64,000 nucleotides of DNA, from positions 186,001 to 250,000 of the forward strand of contig CAVXWW010000003.1 of the NCBI GenBank assembly GCA_963765545.1, given 5' to 3'. The notes under the pieces were generated by a model, which made no database searches, was not told the origin of the DNA, and was given only the letters and a program-made list of their open reading frames with translations. Numbering within the stretch: position 1 is the stretch's first letter; the number at the start of each line of letters is the position of its first letter. The position numbers and the translations under genes are program-made. This stretch comes from JARRPM01 sp963765545. GTDB lineage: Bacteria; Pseudomonadota; Gammaproteobacteria; Pseudomonadales; Halieaceae. Below, piece by piece: positions 1-8,214 of the stretch.

Positions 1-31
1 GCGTCCCTGAAAAACAGCATGGTGAAAAAGT

Positions 32-664
32 ATGTCATTACTACCCGCGGTCGAGTTGACCACTGATGAAGAAAAAGCCAGCTATGGCTTTGGTCTGCAA
101 TTTGGCGACCAGTTGCTGCGCAACAGCTTTGACGGGTTGGATCTCGATGCGGTGCTTGCTGGCATACAGCACTGGTACCATAAGCAACAGGCCGCACTCG
201 ATGACGGCCAGATTAATGCCAGCTACAAGGTAATTCAGGAGCGGCGCCAGGCGCAGGAGGCGGAATTGTCAGGCAAGCGACAGGAGCTCGCAGACCTGTT
301 CCTGGAGGCCAATGCGGCGAGGGAGGAGGTGAGCACCACAGCCAGCGGGCTGCAGTACGAGGTACTGGAGTCGGGCAGCGGAGCCAGCCCTGGGCCGGAG
401 TCCACTGTAGTGACGCACTACCACGGGACGCTGGTGGACGGCACGGTATTCGATAGTTCCGTGGAGCGCGGCGAGCCCGCCGAGTTTGGCGTGAACCAGG
501 TAATTCCCGGCTGGACCGAAGCCCTGCAGTTGATGTCGGTGGGTGACAAGTGGCGCATCGCCTGTCCGCCGAGCCTGGCCTACGGTGAGCAGGGGGCCGG
601 GAGCGCGATCGGACCCAATACTGCCCTGGTGTTTGAAATACACCTGATAGAAATCAAGGACTGA
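32..664 (+). CDS. fklB: FKBP-type peptidyl-prolyl isomerase, FklB/FKBP22-like
   Basis: 210 aa. It catalyses cis-trans isomerisation of prolyl bonds during protein folding. Residues 10-50 resemble the N-terminal dimerisation region of FklB/FkpA (DEEKASYGFGLQFGDQL), followed by a charged helical linker and an FKBP domain at about 110-208 with the family motifs GTVFDSS, VIPGWTEAL and PPSLAYGEQG. No signal peptide is visible, so a cytoplasmic FklB-type enzyme is more likely than periplasmic FkpA. The length matches FklB (about 206 aa). The ATG at 32 has only a weak A-rich Shine-Dalgarno region and lies 31 bases from the window edge, so a slightly upstream start cannot be excluded. Confidence 0.9.
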   Translation: MSLLPAVELTTDEEKASYGFGLQFGDQLLRNSFDGLDLDAVLAGIQHWYHKQQAALDDGQINASYKVIQERRQAQEAELSGKRQELADLFLEANAAREEVSTTASGLQYEVLESGSGASPGPESTVVTHYHGTLVDGTVFDSSVERGEPAEFGVNQVIPGWTEALQLMSVGDKWRIACPPSLAYGEQGAGSAIGPNTALVFEIHLIEIKD

Positions 665-798
665 GGCGGGGCCGACCCCGGGATAAAAAAAACACTGTCG
701 GGCGGGCAATTATGGCGCCGTCCGCTTACATTGGCGCGCGCCTTTGATTACACTGGAACTATACCTTTAAACCTTCCTGCACGGTGGATCCAGTACTC

Positions 799-1599
799 AT
801 GAGACGCGTTGTTTTTAATCAAAAAGGCGGGGTCGGCAAGACCAGCATTACCTGTAACCTGGCGGCTATCGGGGCTGCAATGGGATATCGAACCCTGGTG
901 ATAGATCTCGATGTGCAGGGCAACACCACCCATTACCTGGTGGGCGAAATCGACGCCGAGGCCTTTCCGGCCGAGGCTCAGGGCGTTGCAGGCCTGTTCA
1001 AGCAGACGGTGGGCTCGCGCAAAATGAGCCGCAATCCCGATTCGTTTGTCTGGGAAACCCCCTACGAAAACCTCTACTTGATGCCCTCCAGTCCGGTGTT
1101 GTCGGTGCTGGAAAAAGAGCTCGAGTCGCGCTACAAAATCTACAAGCTGCGCGACGCCCTGGACAAACTGGACGGCGAGTACGACCGAATCTACATCGAC
1201 ACGCCGCCCAACTTCAATTTCTTCTCGAAGTCGGCCCTTATCGCGTCTGATTCGGTGTTGATACCGTTTGATTGCGACAGTTTTGCTCGCCAGAGCCTTT
1301 ACTCGCTGATGGATAACCTCGCGGAGCTGCGCGAGGACCACAACCCGGACCTGGAGGTTGAAGGCATTGTGATCAACCAGTTCAACTCCCAGGCCCTATT
1401 GCCCGGGGAGCTGGTGGCGGAACTGGAGGCCGAGGGCTACCCGGTGTTCAGCACCTACCTCAATACTTCGGTGAAAATGAAAGAGTCGCATCGGGAGCAT
1501 CGCCCGCTGATCGATATGGCGCCCAGCCACAAGCTCACCGGGCAGTTTCTGGACCTGCACGCCGAATTGGAAAAGACCTTGTCTCGAGCGGCTGCCTGA
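799..1599 (+). CDS. ParA/MinD-superfamily ATPase
   Basis: 266 aa from the ATG at 799; an upstream GTG at 784 would add five residues, but the ATG places the Walker motif at the usual distance from the N-terminus. The deviant Walker A motif KGGVGKTS spans residues 9-16 with the signature lysine, and a Walker B-like stretch IYIDTPPNF follows near residue 132. Such ATPases position chromosomes, plasmids or protein complexes. No parB or parS candidate lies next to it and the neighbours are unrelated enzymes, so this is an orphan ParA-like protein whose cargo cannot be inferred. The family call is firm; the role is open. Confidence 0.85.
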   Translation: MRRVVFNQKGGVGKTSITCNLAAIGAAMGYRTLVIDLDVQGNTTHYLVGEIDAEAFPAEAQGVAGLFKQTVGSRKMSRNPDSFVWETPYENLYLMPSSPVLSVLEKELESRYKIYKLRDALDKLDGEYDRIYIDTPPNFNFFSKSALIASDSVLIPFDCDSFARQSLYSLMDNLAELREDHNPDLEVEGIVINQFNSQALLPGELVAELEAEGYPVFSTYLNTSVKMKESHREHRPLIDMAPSHKLTGQFLDLHAELEKTLSRAAA

Positions 1600-1611
1600 G
1601 CGCCTTGGGGG

Positions 1612-1632
1612 CGGGCGGATCCTGTCCGCCCG
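1612..1632. terminator. Hairpin between convergent genes, possible terminator
   Basis: CGGGCGGA (1612-1619) pairs perfectly with TCCGCCCG (1625-1632) around a 5-nt loop, between the convergent stops of the ParA-like gene and the flavoprotein gene. No clear T-tract follows on either strand, so intrinsic termination would be weak. Confidence 0.4.
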
Positions 1633-1638
1633 AATCAT

Positions 1639-2766
1639 TCAAACCTCCGGCAGCATACTTCCGGCCTTGCCAACCGCATCCACATACTCGTCCAGCAGGC
1701 GGTAGATCACCTGGCGACAGGACTGCACTTCGCTGATTTGCCCGATCACCTGGCCACAGGGGTTGAACGCGACCTTCTGGCAGTCCCCCACCCCCGCATA
1801 GGTAGACGTGCGGCGCATACCATCTGAGCTGACCATGCCTTGCAGCGGCATCCCCAGTGGCTCAGGGGTGTCGGGCCGTTCCCAGGCTTCTGTCCATTCA
1901 TTTTTCAGCATACGGCAGGTTTTTCCGGTCCAGGAGCGGGAAATGACCGTGTCTTCACTGCTGGCCTCAAGCAGGGAGTTTTTCTGCGCGGGCTGGGTGT
2001 GGGCCTCTTCTACGGTCAGCCACAATGATCCGGTCCATACGCCGGCAGCGCCCATTGCCAGGGCCGCGGCAATCTGGCGGCCGTTGCCGATGCCGCCGGC
2101 GGCGAGCATGGGGGTGTCACCAAGGGCGTCGACGATTTGCGGCCACAGTACGACAGAGCCCACGCTGCCGGTATGGCCGCCGCCCTCGCCGCCCTGTGCT
2201 ACCACGAAATCCAGCCCCGCCTCCTTGTGGGCGACCGCCTGTTTGACGCGGCCACAGAGCGCCCCGATCAGGCGACCCGAGTCCTGTACCATCTTTATCT
2301 TGTCCGCGGGCGGGGTGCCCAGGGCGTTGGCGATCATTACGCAACCCGGCCTGGTGAGGGCTTCTTCCAGTAGCGGCGTGGCGGTGGCTTCGGTCCAGCC
2401 CATCAGGCCCATACTCTGGGTGCCGTCAGGCCAGGGCGGGACCCCGGCATCCGCCAGCAGTTTCTGGGCGAAGGCCATGTGTTCGCTTGGAACCATTTTC
2501 CACAGCTGGGCCTCCATTTCCTCTGCCGTCATGTCGCCCATGCCCTCGTATTTCTGGGGGATGACGATATCGACCCCGTAGGGCTTGTCACCGATGTTCT
2601 CGTCAATCCAGTCCAACTCCTCCTTGAGCTGGGCGGGGCTGAAGCCCACCGCCCCTAGCACGCCGATGCCACCGGCCTTGCTGACAGCAACAACCACGTC
2701 GCGGCAGTGGGTGAAGGCAAAGATGGGGTAGTCGATGCCGAGTCGTTCGCAGAGTGGGTTGCGCAT
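1639..2766 (-). CDS. Nitronate monooxygenase / 2-nitropropane dioxygenase-like flavoprotein
   Basis: 375 aa, TIM-barrel FMN enzyme. The N-terminal PLCERLGIDYPIF, the GGIGVLGAV strand, the loop GGEGGGHTG (192-200) and the phosphate-binding AAGGIGNGRQ about 20 residues later are hallmarks of the NMO family, which oxidises nitronates or acts as an NAD(P)H:quinone or enoyl reductase in divergent members. The substrate cannot be decided from sequence. It is transcribed convergently with the ParA gene and divergently from cysH. The start ATG at 2766 fits the family's usual N-terminus. Confidence 0.88.
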   Translation of the reverse strand: MRNPLCERLGIDYPIFAFTHCRDVVVAVSKAGGIGVLGAVGFSPAQLKEELDWIDENIGDKPYGVDIVIPQKYEGMGDMTAEEMEAQLWKMVPSEHMAFAQKLLADAGVPPWPDGTQSMGLMGWTEATATPLLEEALTRPGCVMIANALGTPPADKIKMVQDSGRLIGALCGRVKQAVAHKEAGLDFVVAQGGEGGGHTGSVGSVVLWPQIVDALGDTPMLAAGGIGNGRQIAAALAMGAAGVWTGSLWLTVEEAHTQPAQKNSLLEASSEDTVISRSWTGKTCRMLKNEWTEAWERPDTPEPLGMPLQGMVSSDGMRRTSTYAGVGDCQKVAFNPCGQVIGQISEVQSCRQVIYRLLDEYVDAVGKAGSMLPEV

Positions 2767-2885
2767 TGGGTTCTCCAGGAGCTGGTTTGTCCTGCAGTAT
2801 TGGGGGTGTAGCCCAGGCCGACAAGTGCGACTGGATGCCAGTGAAACTGGCGAAATCTGGCAGCTGCGGGCTGTCAGGGGGTGAG

Positions 2886-2910
2886 AATAACCATATAAAA
2901 CTTAGTTATT
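2886..2910. promoter_or_regulatory. Inverted repeat upstream of cysH, candidate operator
   Basis: AATAAC (2886-2891) and GTTATT (2905-2910) form a perfect 6-bp inverted repeat with a 13-bp AT-rich spacer, about 60 bp upstream of the cysH start. LysR-type regulators such as CysB bind AT-rich imperfect dyads at sulfate-assimilation promoters, so a CysB-type site is plausible. Assignment rests on position and symmetry only. Confidence 0.3.
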
Positions 2911-2967
2911 TGTATACTGCTTTTTTGTTCTATAAAGTTCCGGCCCCAATGTCGACAATTGCGATCC

Positions 2968-3603
2968 ATGCGAGCCCTGGAACTGGATTTAGAAAGCGTG
3001 AACGCCCACCTGCGAAATGCCAGCCCGCAGGAGGTGGTGACGTGGGCGCAGGGCCTGGAACGCAAGACTATTGCCACCACCAGCATGGGCCGCAATGCGG
3101 CGGTTATGCTGCATCTGGTCGCCCAGGTCGACAAAACGCTGCCCACCATCTGGGTGGATACCGGCTACAACCTGCGCGACACCTATGTGGTGGCCGAGCG
3201 TCTGATTCGCGACCTGCAGTTGAATATCCATGTCTACTCGCCGCAAATGACCAGTGAACGACGCAACGCCATTATGGGCGGTATACCCACCGTGGATGAA
3301 GAGGATCGGCACAAGGATTTCACGCACCAGGTCAAGCTTGAGCCCTTTGACCGAGCCCTGGCGGACTTCGCCCCCGAGATCTGGCTGACCGGCATCCGCC
3401 GGGAGGAGACGGAACACCGCCGAACGCTGGACATTGTCTCCTTGGATAACCGTGGGATTATCAAGGTTGCGCCGCTTTTTTATTGGTCGGAAGACGAGGT
3501 AGAAGACTACATGGCGAAGCATGAGCTGCCCACCTGCAAGCACTATTTCGATCCCACCAAAGTTCAGGATGGCCGTGAGTGCGGCCTTCACACTGCGGCC
3601 TGA
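2968..3603 (+). CDS. cysH: Phosphoadenylyl-sulfate (PAPS) reductase
   Basis: About 211 aa from the ATG at 2968; an in-frame TTG at 2959 would add three residues. The enzyme reduces PAPS to sulfite with thioredoxin in assimilatory sulfate reduction. Visible motifs are the PP-loop-like start of the nucleotide-binding domain (TIATTSMGRNAAV), TGIRREET in the substrate site, and the C-terminal catalytic ECGLH (Cys about 205). The paired Cys-Cys and CxxC iron-sulfur ligands of APS reductases are absent, so the PAPS-specific class is favoured. It is slightly shorter than the E. coli enzyme (244 aa). No other cys gene is adjacent. Confidence 0.88.
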   Translation: MRALELDLESVNAHLRNASPQEVVTWAQGLERKTIATTSMGRNAAVMLHLVAQVDKTLPTIWVDTGYNLRDTYVVAERLIRDLQLNIHVYSPQMTSERRNAIMGGIPTVDEEDRHKDFTHQVKLEPFDRALADFAPEIWLTGIRREETEHRRTLDIVSLDNRGIIKVAPLFYWSEDEVEDYMAKHELPTCKHYFDPTKVQDGRECGLHTAA

Positions 3604-3616
3604 GCCGCCGGGCGCG

Positions 3617-3748
3617 TCAGCCCATAATCAGGCCAACAGCCAACGCCATAACCGCGGTAGCGACGATAAAGCAAGCCACAACCGTGCCCAGTTGGCGCAT
3701 TGTGCGGTGGTCTGCCTCGTTATCTTGCTGCGTCAGGTGCTGCGTCAT
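3617..3748 (-). CDS. Small single-pass membrane protein, 43 aa
   Basis: Short ORF beginning MTQHLTQQDNEADHRTM and ending in one hydrophobic helix (about residues 21-42, GTVVACFIVATAVMALAVGL). The start is supported by a strong Shine-Dalgarno on the minus strand (GGGAGGAG at about 3757-3764, 9 bases before the ATG). The layout, a short charged cytoplasmic N-terminus and one membrane span, is common among small inner-membrane proteins. No family is recognised and no function is proposed. It converges on cysH, with the two stop codons 14 bases apart. Confidence 0.6.
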   Translation of the reverse strand: MTQHLTQQDNEADHRTMRQLGTVVACFIVATAVMALAVGLIMG

Positions 3749-3892
3749 GGGAATTCTCCTCCCTGTTGTCTTTATAGTGTGTGTCGCAGCTGAAAAGATT
3801 CCCCCACAGCGGGGTTTCTCGCATTGATGCAGATCAAAAGGTGGCTCGCAACTGCTGCGCGCTGACGTATACTGATGGGCAGGGAGGAGTTT

Positions 3893-5101
3893 ATGAAGTC
3901 TTCCGTGATGTTGGCGCAACATATTGTGTGGCCACTGCTGCGAGGCCTTCGGGCTGTCCTGGCAAGCCTGATAGCAACCCTGTTTATGGTGGCCTGCGCC
4001 GGCCCTGCGCTCGACAGGAACAGTATCAACGCGTTAGCCCCACTCAAGCTGGGCGATAAATCCCTTTCTGTGGCTGATGCCAGTGGCCAGGTTCCCCGGC
4101 CTGATTTGCTGGCCCTGGATGATCCCATGAGGGAATTCGTTGAGTTTTACACCCACGGCCAGAGCAACAGCCGGCTGCGGCTGCTCGCCCTGCATCAGGC
4201 GGTGAGGGGGGCGGGTAGCCTGAATATGAAATACGACGCCTTTGCCGAGGGAACAGCCCGGGACGTGTTCCACCGTGGCACCGCCAATTGCCTGTCCTAT
4301 GCCAATATGTTTATCGCCTTGGCGCGAGAGGCAGGGCTGGATGCGAACTACCAGTGGCTGGAGGTCAGGCCCCAGTGGAGCAGGGTGAGCGAGAGAGTGC
4401 AGCTTGGCCTGCATGTGAATGTGGTGGTGCGCCTGCGCGATGGCAAGCGCTTCATGGTGGATATCGACCCCCCACCGTCCAGCCGTATAGCAGGATCGCA
4501 GGAACTGACCGACAGTGACGCCCAGGCCTTGTATTACAACAATATCGCCATGGGCGCCCTGGCCAGCGAAAACCTGGAACAGGCGTGGACCTACCTCGTG
4601 AGCGCCCTGCAACTGAGCCCGACGATGGCACACCTTTGGGTCAACCTGGGTGCCCTGTACCGGTACAGCGGGCAGCACCAGCAGGCCGAGAGCAGCTATT
4701 TGCAGGCCCTGGAACTGGACTTTACCGAATACTCGGCCATGACCAATCTGGCGGTGCTATACGGTATTGAGGGTCGGGAGGAGGAGCGCAGCTACTGGCT
4801 GGAGAAGGTTGAAACCCACAGGCAGGCCAACCCCTATTACCATGCCTGGCGCGGCGACGAGGCCGCCGCCGAACAGGACTGGAGTGTCGCGCTGGGCCAC
4901 TATAACCGCGCGGTAGAGTTGTTGCCGCGCGACAGCAACCTGCTGTTCAGCCGGGGCCTGATCTACTACCAGCTCAACAACTACGACGCCGCCGCGTTTG
5001 ATATCGAGTCGGCTATTGAGCTGGCAACCCTGTATTCGGACATCGCCCACTACCAGCTGCAGCTGGACGAGGTGCACAGGGCGCGTCTGGCGGGAACCTG
5101 A
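3893..5101 (+). CDS. Lipoprotein with transglutaminase-like core and TPR repeats
   Basis: 402 aa from the ATG at 3893, chosen because GGGAGGAG lies 4 bases upstream; the ATG at 3875 lacks this. An N-terminal hydrophobic stretch ends in MVAC, a lipobox-like site suggesting a lipid-anchored envelope protein. Residues of about 115-200 carry a papain/transglutaminase-like triad arrangement (TANCLSYANMF with Cys, then GLHVNVVV with His and FMVDIDPPP with Asp). The C-terminal half has at least four TPR-like repeats (for example AHLWVNLGALYRYSGQ and NLLFSRGLIYYQLNNYDAA). Substrate and partners are unknown; protease, transamidase or scaffold roles all fit. Confidence 0.75.
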   Translation: MKSSVMLAQHIVWPLLRGLRAVLASLIATLFMVACAGPALDRNSINALAPLKLGDKSLSVADASGQVPRPDLLALDDPMREFVEFYTHGQSNSRLRLLALHQAVRGAGSLNMKYDAFAEGTARDVFHRGTANCLSYANMFIALAREAGLDANYQWLEVRPQWSRVSERVQLGLHVNVVVRLRDGKRFMVDIDPPPSSRIAGSQELTDSDAQALYYNNIAMGALASENLEQAWTYLVSALQLSPTMAHLWVNLGALYRYSGQHQQAESSYLQALELDFTEYSAMTNLAVLYGIEGREEERSYWLEKVETHRQANPYYHAWRGDEAAAEQDWSVALGHYNRAVELLPRDSNLLFSRGLIYYQLNNYDAAAFDIESAIELATLYSDIAHYQLQLDEVHRARLAGT

Positions 5102-5127
5102 GCGGTGCCGGCACCTTCAGCGCTGCT

Positions 5128-5517
5128 TTAAGCGAGCCGCTCAACGCGGATATATTGCCGCCGTTTCATTTTGCCGGTGAGACGGGAAAAACAATCACCT
5201 ATAGCCATTTGCCAGCCGTACTTGCGGCGCAGCGCGGCCAGCGCCCGGTCCATGTCCGCGGGCTGGTCAAGCAGGTGAGCCTGTGTCTCCGCCCACTCTC
5301 CGGTCAACGTGCCTGTCACTGTGCAGGCGGCGATACGCACTTCTGTGAAATTGCGCAGGCGTTTTACCTTGCCGGCGTCACCTGCGGAAAACAGGTAGTA
5401 GCTGTCCCCGTCGAGGGCAAACCATACCGGGGTAGGGACAAAGTCGCCGGACTTTTTGCGGGTGGCAAAACTGATGTAGCTGCCACCCTCCAGGAATTCG
5501 ATCTCGTCTTTCTTCAT
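5128..5517 (-). CDS. PPOX-class flavin-binding protein (pyridoxamine oxidase-like fold)
   Basis: 129 aa, a compact split beta-barrel. The pattern YISFATRKKSGDFVPTPVWF near the start followed by YYLFSAGDAGKVKRLRN resembles the small PPOX-class families that bind FMN or F420 and act on unknown substrates. The C-terminal GKMKRRQYIRV is typical of this group. It converges with the lipoprotein gene. Cofactor and substrate cannot be decided from the sequence. Confidence 0.75.
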   Translation of the reverse strand: MKKDEIEFLEGGSYISFATRKKSGDFVPTPVWFALDGDSYYLFSAGDAGKVKRLRNFTEVRIAACTVTGTLTGEWAETQAHLLDQPADMDRALAALRRKYGWQMAIGDCFSRLTGKMKRRQYIRVERLA

Positions 5518-5705
5518 GTGTTTACCTGTTTGGAAATGTGTCTGGTCGGGAGGGGGGCGATAGTAGCACCGCTCCCGGGGTCGGTCACAGTCGATTCAAC
5601 GGGCCGGGGCTGCCTGCACCGGGCGGCGGTGTTAGTGTAGAATTGGGCGCTCGTTTAACCCGCGCCCTGCAAGCGCGGACTGAATAATAATCTGGAGTAG
5701 AGCCG

Positions 5706-6260
5706 ATGCCCCACACAATTCGCGCTACCTTGTCGCCCCTGTTGATGGCAGCCATGCTGCTGTTTCCCATGGCGAGCCCGCGGGCTGACGACAAGGCCAA
5801 AATCGATGCCGGTAGTGCTCAAGCCCTGGTCGAGCTGCGCAATCACTCCAGCAAGGCCGGCGAATTGATGGACAAGGCGGCTGGCGTGCTGGTTTTTCCC
5901 GACGTCGTCAAGATGGGCTTTGGCGTGGGTGGTGAGTTCGGCGAGGGTTCCCTGCTGGTACCGGGCAAGCCTACCTCCTATTTTGTCACCGCCGGAGCGT
6001 CCTTCGGTCTGCAGGTGGGCATACAGAAAAAGTCCCAGGTCCTGTTATTCATGACCCCCGAAGCACTGAGTAAATTCCAGAACAGCAGGGGCTGGAAGGT
6101 GGGCGTGGACGGCAGCGTGGCGCTGATCAAGCTGGGTGTTGATGGCGGCTTTGACACAAAGACCATCCAGGAGTCGGTGGTCGGATTTGTTTTTTCCAAC
6201 AAAGGTTTGATGTATAACCTGACACTCGAAGGTAGCAAGATCACCCGTATTGCCAGATAG
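5706..6260 (+). CDS. SYLF-domain (YSC84-related) exported protein
   Basis: 184 aa with a signal peptide (MPHTIRATLSPLLMAAMLLF, likely cleavage near ASPRA-DD). The mature part is one SYLF/DUF500 domain: AAGVLVFPDVVKMGFGVGG, the glycine-rich strands ASFGLQVGIQKKSQVLLFMT and a C-terminal FVFSNKGLMYNL. SYLF proteins bind phospholipids in eukaryotes; bacterial members are exported and poorly characterised. GGAG lies 9 bases before the ATG. The gene ends 16 bases before asnS. Confidence 0.82.
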   Translation: MPHTIRATLSPLLMAAMLLFPMASPRADDKAKIDAGSAQALVELRNHSSKAGELMDKAAGVLVFPDVVKMGFGVGGEFGEGSLLVPGKPTSYFVTAGASFGLQVGIQKKSQVLLFMTPEALSKFQNSRGWKVGVDGSVALIKLGVDGGFDTKTIQESVVGFVFSNKGLMYNLTLEGSKITRIAR

Positions 6261-6276
6261 AGGTTCTCCCCGCACC

Positions 6277-7674
6277 ATGTCCCAGTTTTCTACAGTACAG
6301 AGCGCCCTCAAAGGGCGTGTTTCCGTTGGCCAGCAGGTCAGTGTCCGGGGGTGGCTGCGCAGCAAGCGCGACTCCAAAGCCGGCATATCATTCCTCGCGG
6401 TGCACGACGGGTCTTGTTTTGATGCAATACAGGCCGTGGTTCCGGCCTCGCTGGACAACTACCAGGACGAACTGCTTAAACTGTCCACAGGCTGCGCGGT
6501 GGCGGTCACGGGTGAGTTGGTGGCCTCACAGGGCAAGGGCCAGAGCGTTGAAATACAGGCAAGCTCGGTAGAGGTTGTCGGTTGGGTGGACGATGCGGAG
6601 TCCTACCCTATCGCCAAGAAGCGGCACAGTTTCGAATACCTGCGCAGTCAGGCGCACCTGCGCCCGCGCACGAATACCATTGGTGCTGTTACCCGCGTGC
6701 GTGCGACCCTGGCCAATGCGATTCACAGCTACTTTTATGACAACGGGTTTTACTGGATCAATACCCCGATTATCACCGGCAGTGATTGTGAGGGCGCCGG
6801 GGAATTATTCAGGGTAAGCACCCTGGATATGGCCAATCCGCCGCGCACGGCGGGCGGGGAGGTCGATTTCAGCCAGGACTTCTTTGGCGGCGAATCATTT
6901 TTGACTGTCTCGGGCCAGCTCGAAGTGGAGTCCTATTGCCTGGCCATGAGCAAGGTCTACACCTTCGGGCCCACCTTCAGGGCGGAAAACTCCAACACCA
7001 GCCGACATCTTGCTGAATTCTGGATGGTCGAGCCGGAAATCGCCTTCGCCAACCTGGATGACGATGCCGATCTGGCGGAGGATTTGCTGAAGCATGTGGT
7101 CGGCCGGGTTCTGGAGGAGCGCGAAGATGATATGGCATTCTTCGCGCAACACATCGACCCTACCGTAATCGAACGGCTCCGGTCGCTGGTGGACAGCAGT
7201 TTCGAGCGCATGGACTACAGGGAGGCAGTGGAGATCCTGGGTAACTGCGGCCAGAAATTCGAGTTCCCCGTGGCCTGGGGTCTTGATCTGGCCTCCGAAC
7301 ACGAGCGTTACCTCTCTGAGCAGCATGTGGGTGGGCCCCTGGTGGTGATGAACTACCCCAAGGACATCAAGGCGTTTTACATGCGGCTGAATGACGATGG
7401 CCAGACGGTAGCCGCGATGGATGTACTTGCCCCGGGTATTGGTGAAATCATAGGTGGCAGCCAACGTGAGGAGCGGCTGGATGTGCTGGACGCCCGTATC
7501 GATGAGCACTTGAAAGAGGAGCTGTGGTGGTACCGCGATCTGCGTCGCTACGGCACGGTACCTCACGCGGGCTTTGGTCTCGGCTTCGAACGCCTGCTCA
7601 ATTATGTCACCGGTATGGAGAATGTGCGCGACGCGATACCGTTCCCCCGGACACCGGGACATGCCAGTTTCTGA
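6277..7674 (+). CDS. asnS: Asparaginyl-tRNA synthetase
   Basis: 465 aa from the ATG at 6277, matching E. coli AsnS (466 aa); an in-frame ATG at 6250 overlaps the upstream gene and is disfavoured. It charges tRNA-Asn. An OB-fold anticodon-binding domain occupies about 15-100 (SVRGWLRSKRDSKAGISFL), followed by a class II catalytic core with motif 2 FRAENSNTSRHLAEFWMVEPE and motif 3 GFGLGFERLLNYVTG near the C-terminus. AsnRS rather than AspRS is supported by the short length and the absence of the bacterial AspRS insertion. Confidence 0.96.
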   Translation: MSQFSTVQSALKGRVSVGQQVSVRGWLRSKRDSKAGISFLAVHDGSCFDAIQAVVPASLDNYQDELLKLSTGCAVAVTGELVASQGKGQSVEIQASSVEVVGWVDDAESYPIAKKRHSFEYLRSQAHLRPRTNTIGAVTRVRATLANAIHSYFYDNGFYWINTPIITGSDCEGAGELFRVSTLDMANPPRTAGGEVDFSQDFFGGESFLTVSGQLEVESYCLAMSKVYTFGPTFRAENSNTSRHLAEFWMVEPEIAFANLDDDADLAEDLLKHVVGRVLEEREDDMAFFAQHIDPTVIERLRSLVDSSFERMDYREAVEILGNCGQKFEFPVAWGLDLASEHERYLSEQHVGGPLVVMNYPKDIKAFYMRLNDDGQTVAAMDVLAPGIGEIIGGSQREERLDVLDARIDEHLKEELWWYRDLRRYGTVPHAGFGLGFERLLNYVTGMENVRDAIPFPRTPGHASF

Positions 7675-7898
7675 CCCGCACAGGCACCGGTGCGCTGCAC
7701 AACAAGGCCTGCCCCGGAGGGCCCATACTGCTATCTGAAAGCCCTTTCCGATGCCGGTTGTACGTTTTTTGTACAGAATTTGTGAAATATTGACTGGAAT
7801 ATAAGCGGGCGCTCGCCCGAAATCCGCCATAATCAAAGTGTATTTCCGCTCCGGGCAAGGTGGGCCCGTGAGTTGGCTGGTGCCGAAGGGAGCTGATA
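7675..7898. other. Intergenic region downstream of asnS
   Basis: 224 bases. It contains a short inverted repeat, TGTAC and GTACA separated by GTTTTTT (around 7757-7775), and an AT-rich stretch ending in TATAAG that could hold a promoter for the next gene. No convincing intrinsic terminator with a T-tract and no RNA gene were seen. Confidence 0.35.
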
Positions 7899-8210
7899 AT
7901 GAAGCCTGGACAAGACTTGAGAGCGGACGACCCGGTCAGTGAAATGGCCATAGTCGACACTTTCACCAAGCTGATCTTTGCGGAAGACGGTGAATTCAGT
8001 TCCAGCGAAGAACTGATCATAAAGGCTTTTCGCCTGGTGGACACCAGGGTCCAACTCGACAGCTACAAAGACATGGGGGAGTATCTGCGGGCGTTGGGGG
8101 TGCAGGAAATGATCCAGCTGGTCACCCGGGTACAACAATCACTCTCGGAGGGTTTGCAGGTTCTGGCGGCGACTACCTCAGATTCGCCGCAGGACCGGCG
8201 CACCCCCTAG
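7899..8210 (+). CDS. Conserved-looking hypothetical protein, 103 aa
   Basis: 103 aa, acidic and probably helical, with no signal peptide or membrane span. Residues 15-80 (AIVDTFTKLIFAEDGEFSS and SYKDMGEYLRALGVQEMIQL) look like a small folded domain; the last 20 residues are Ser/Asp/Pro-rich. GGGAGC lies about 6 bases before the ATG, a credible ribosome site. It ends 4 bases from the convergent RNase II gene. No family is recognised. Confidence 0.6.
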   Translation: MKPGQDLRADDPVSEMAIVDTFTKLIFAEDGEFSSSEELIIKAFRLVDTRVQLDSYKDMGEYLRALGVQEMIQLVTRVQQSLSEGLQVLAATTSDSPQDRRTP

Positions 8211-8214
8211 TGGC

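Noticed and set aside
3652..3661. Near match to ops (CGCGGTAGCG)
   Set aside because: One mismatch in the conserved first base and no polysaccharide gene downstream.
5104..5115. Perfect palindrome GGTGCCGGCACC between convergent genes
   Set aside because: No T-tract and no repeat elsewhere seen; a weak hairpin at best.
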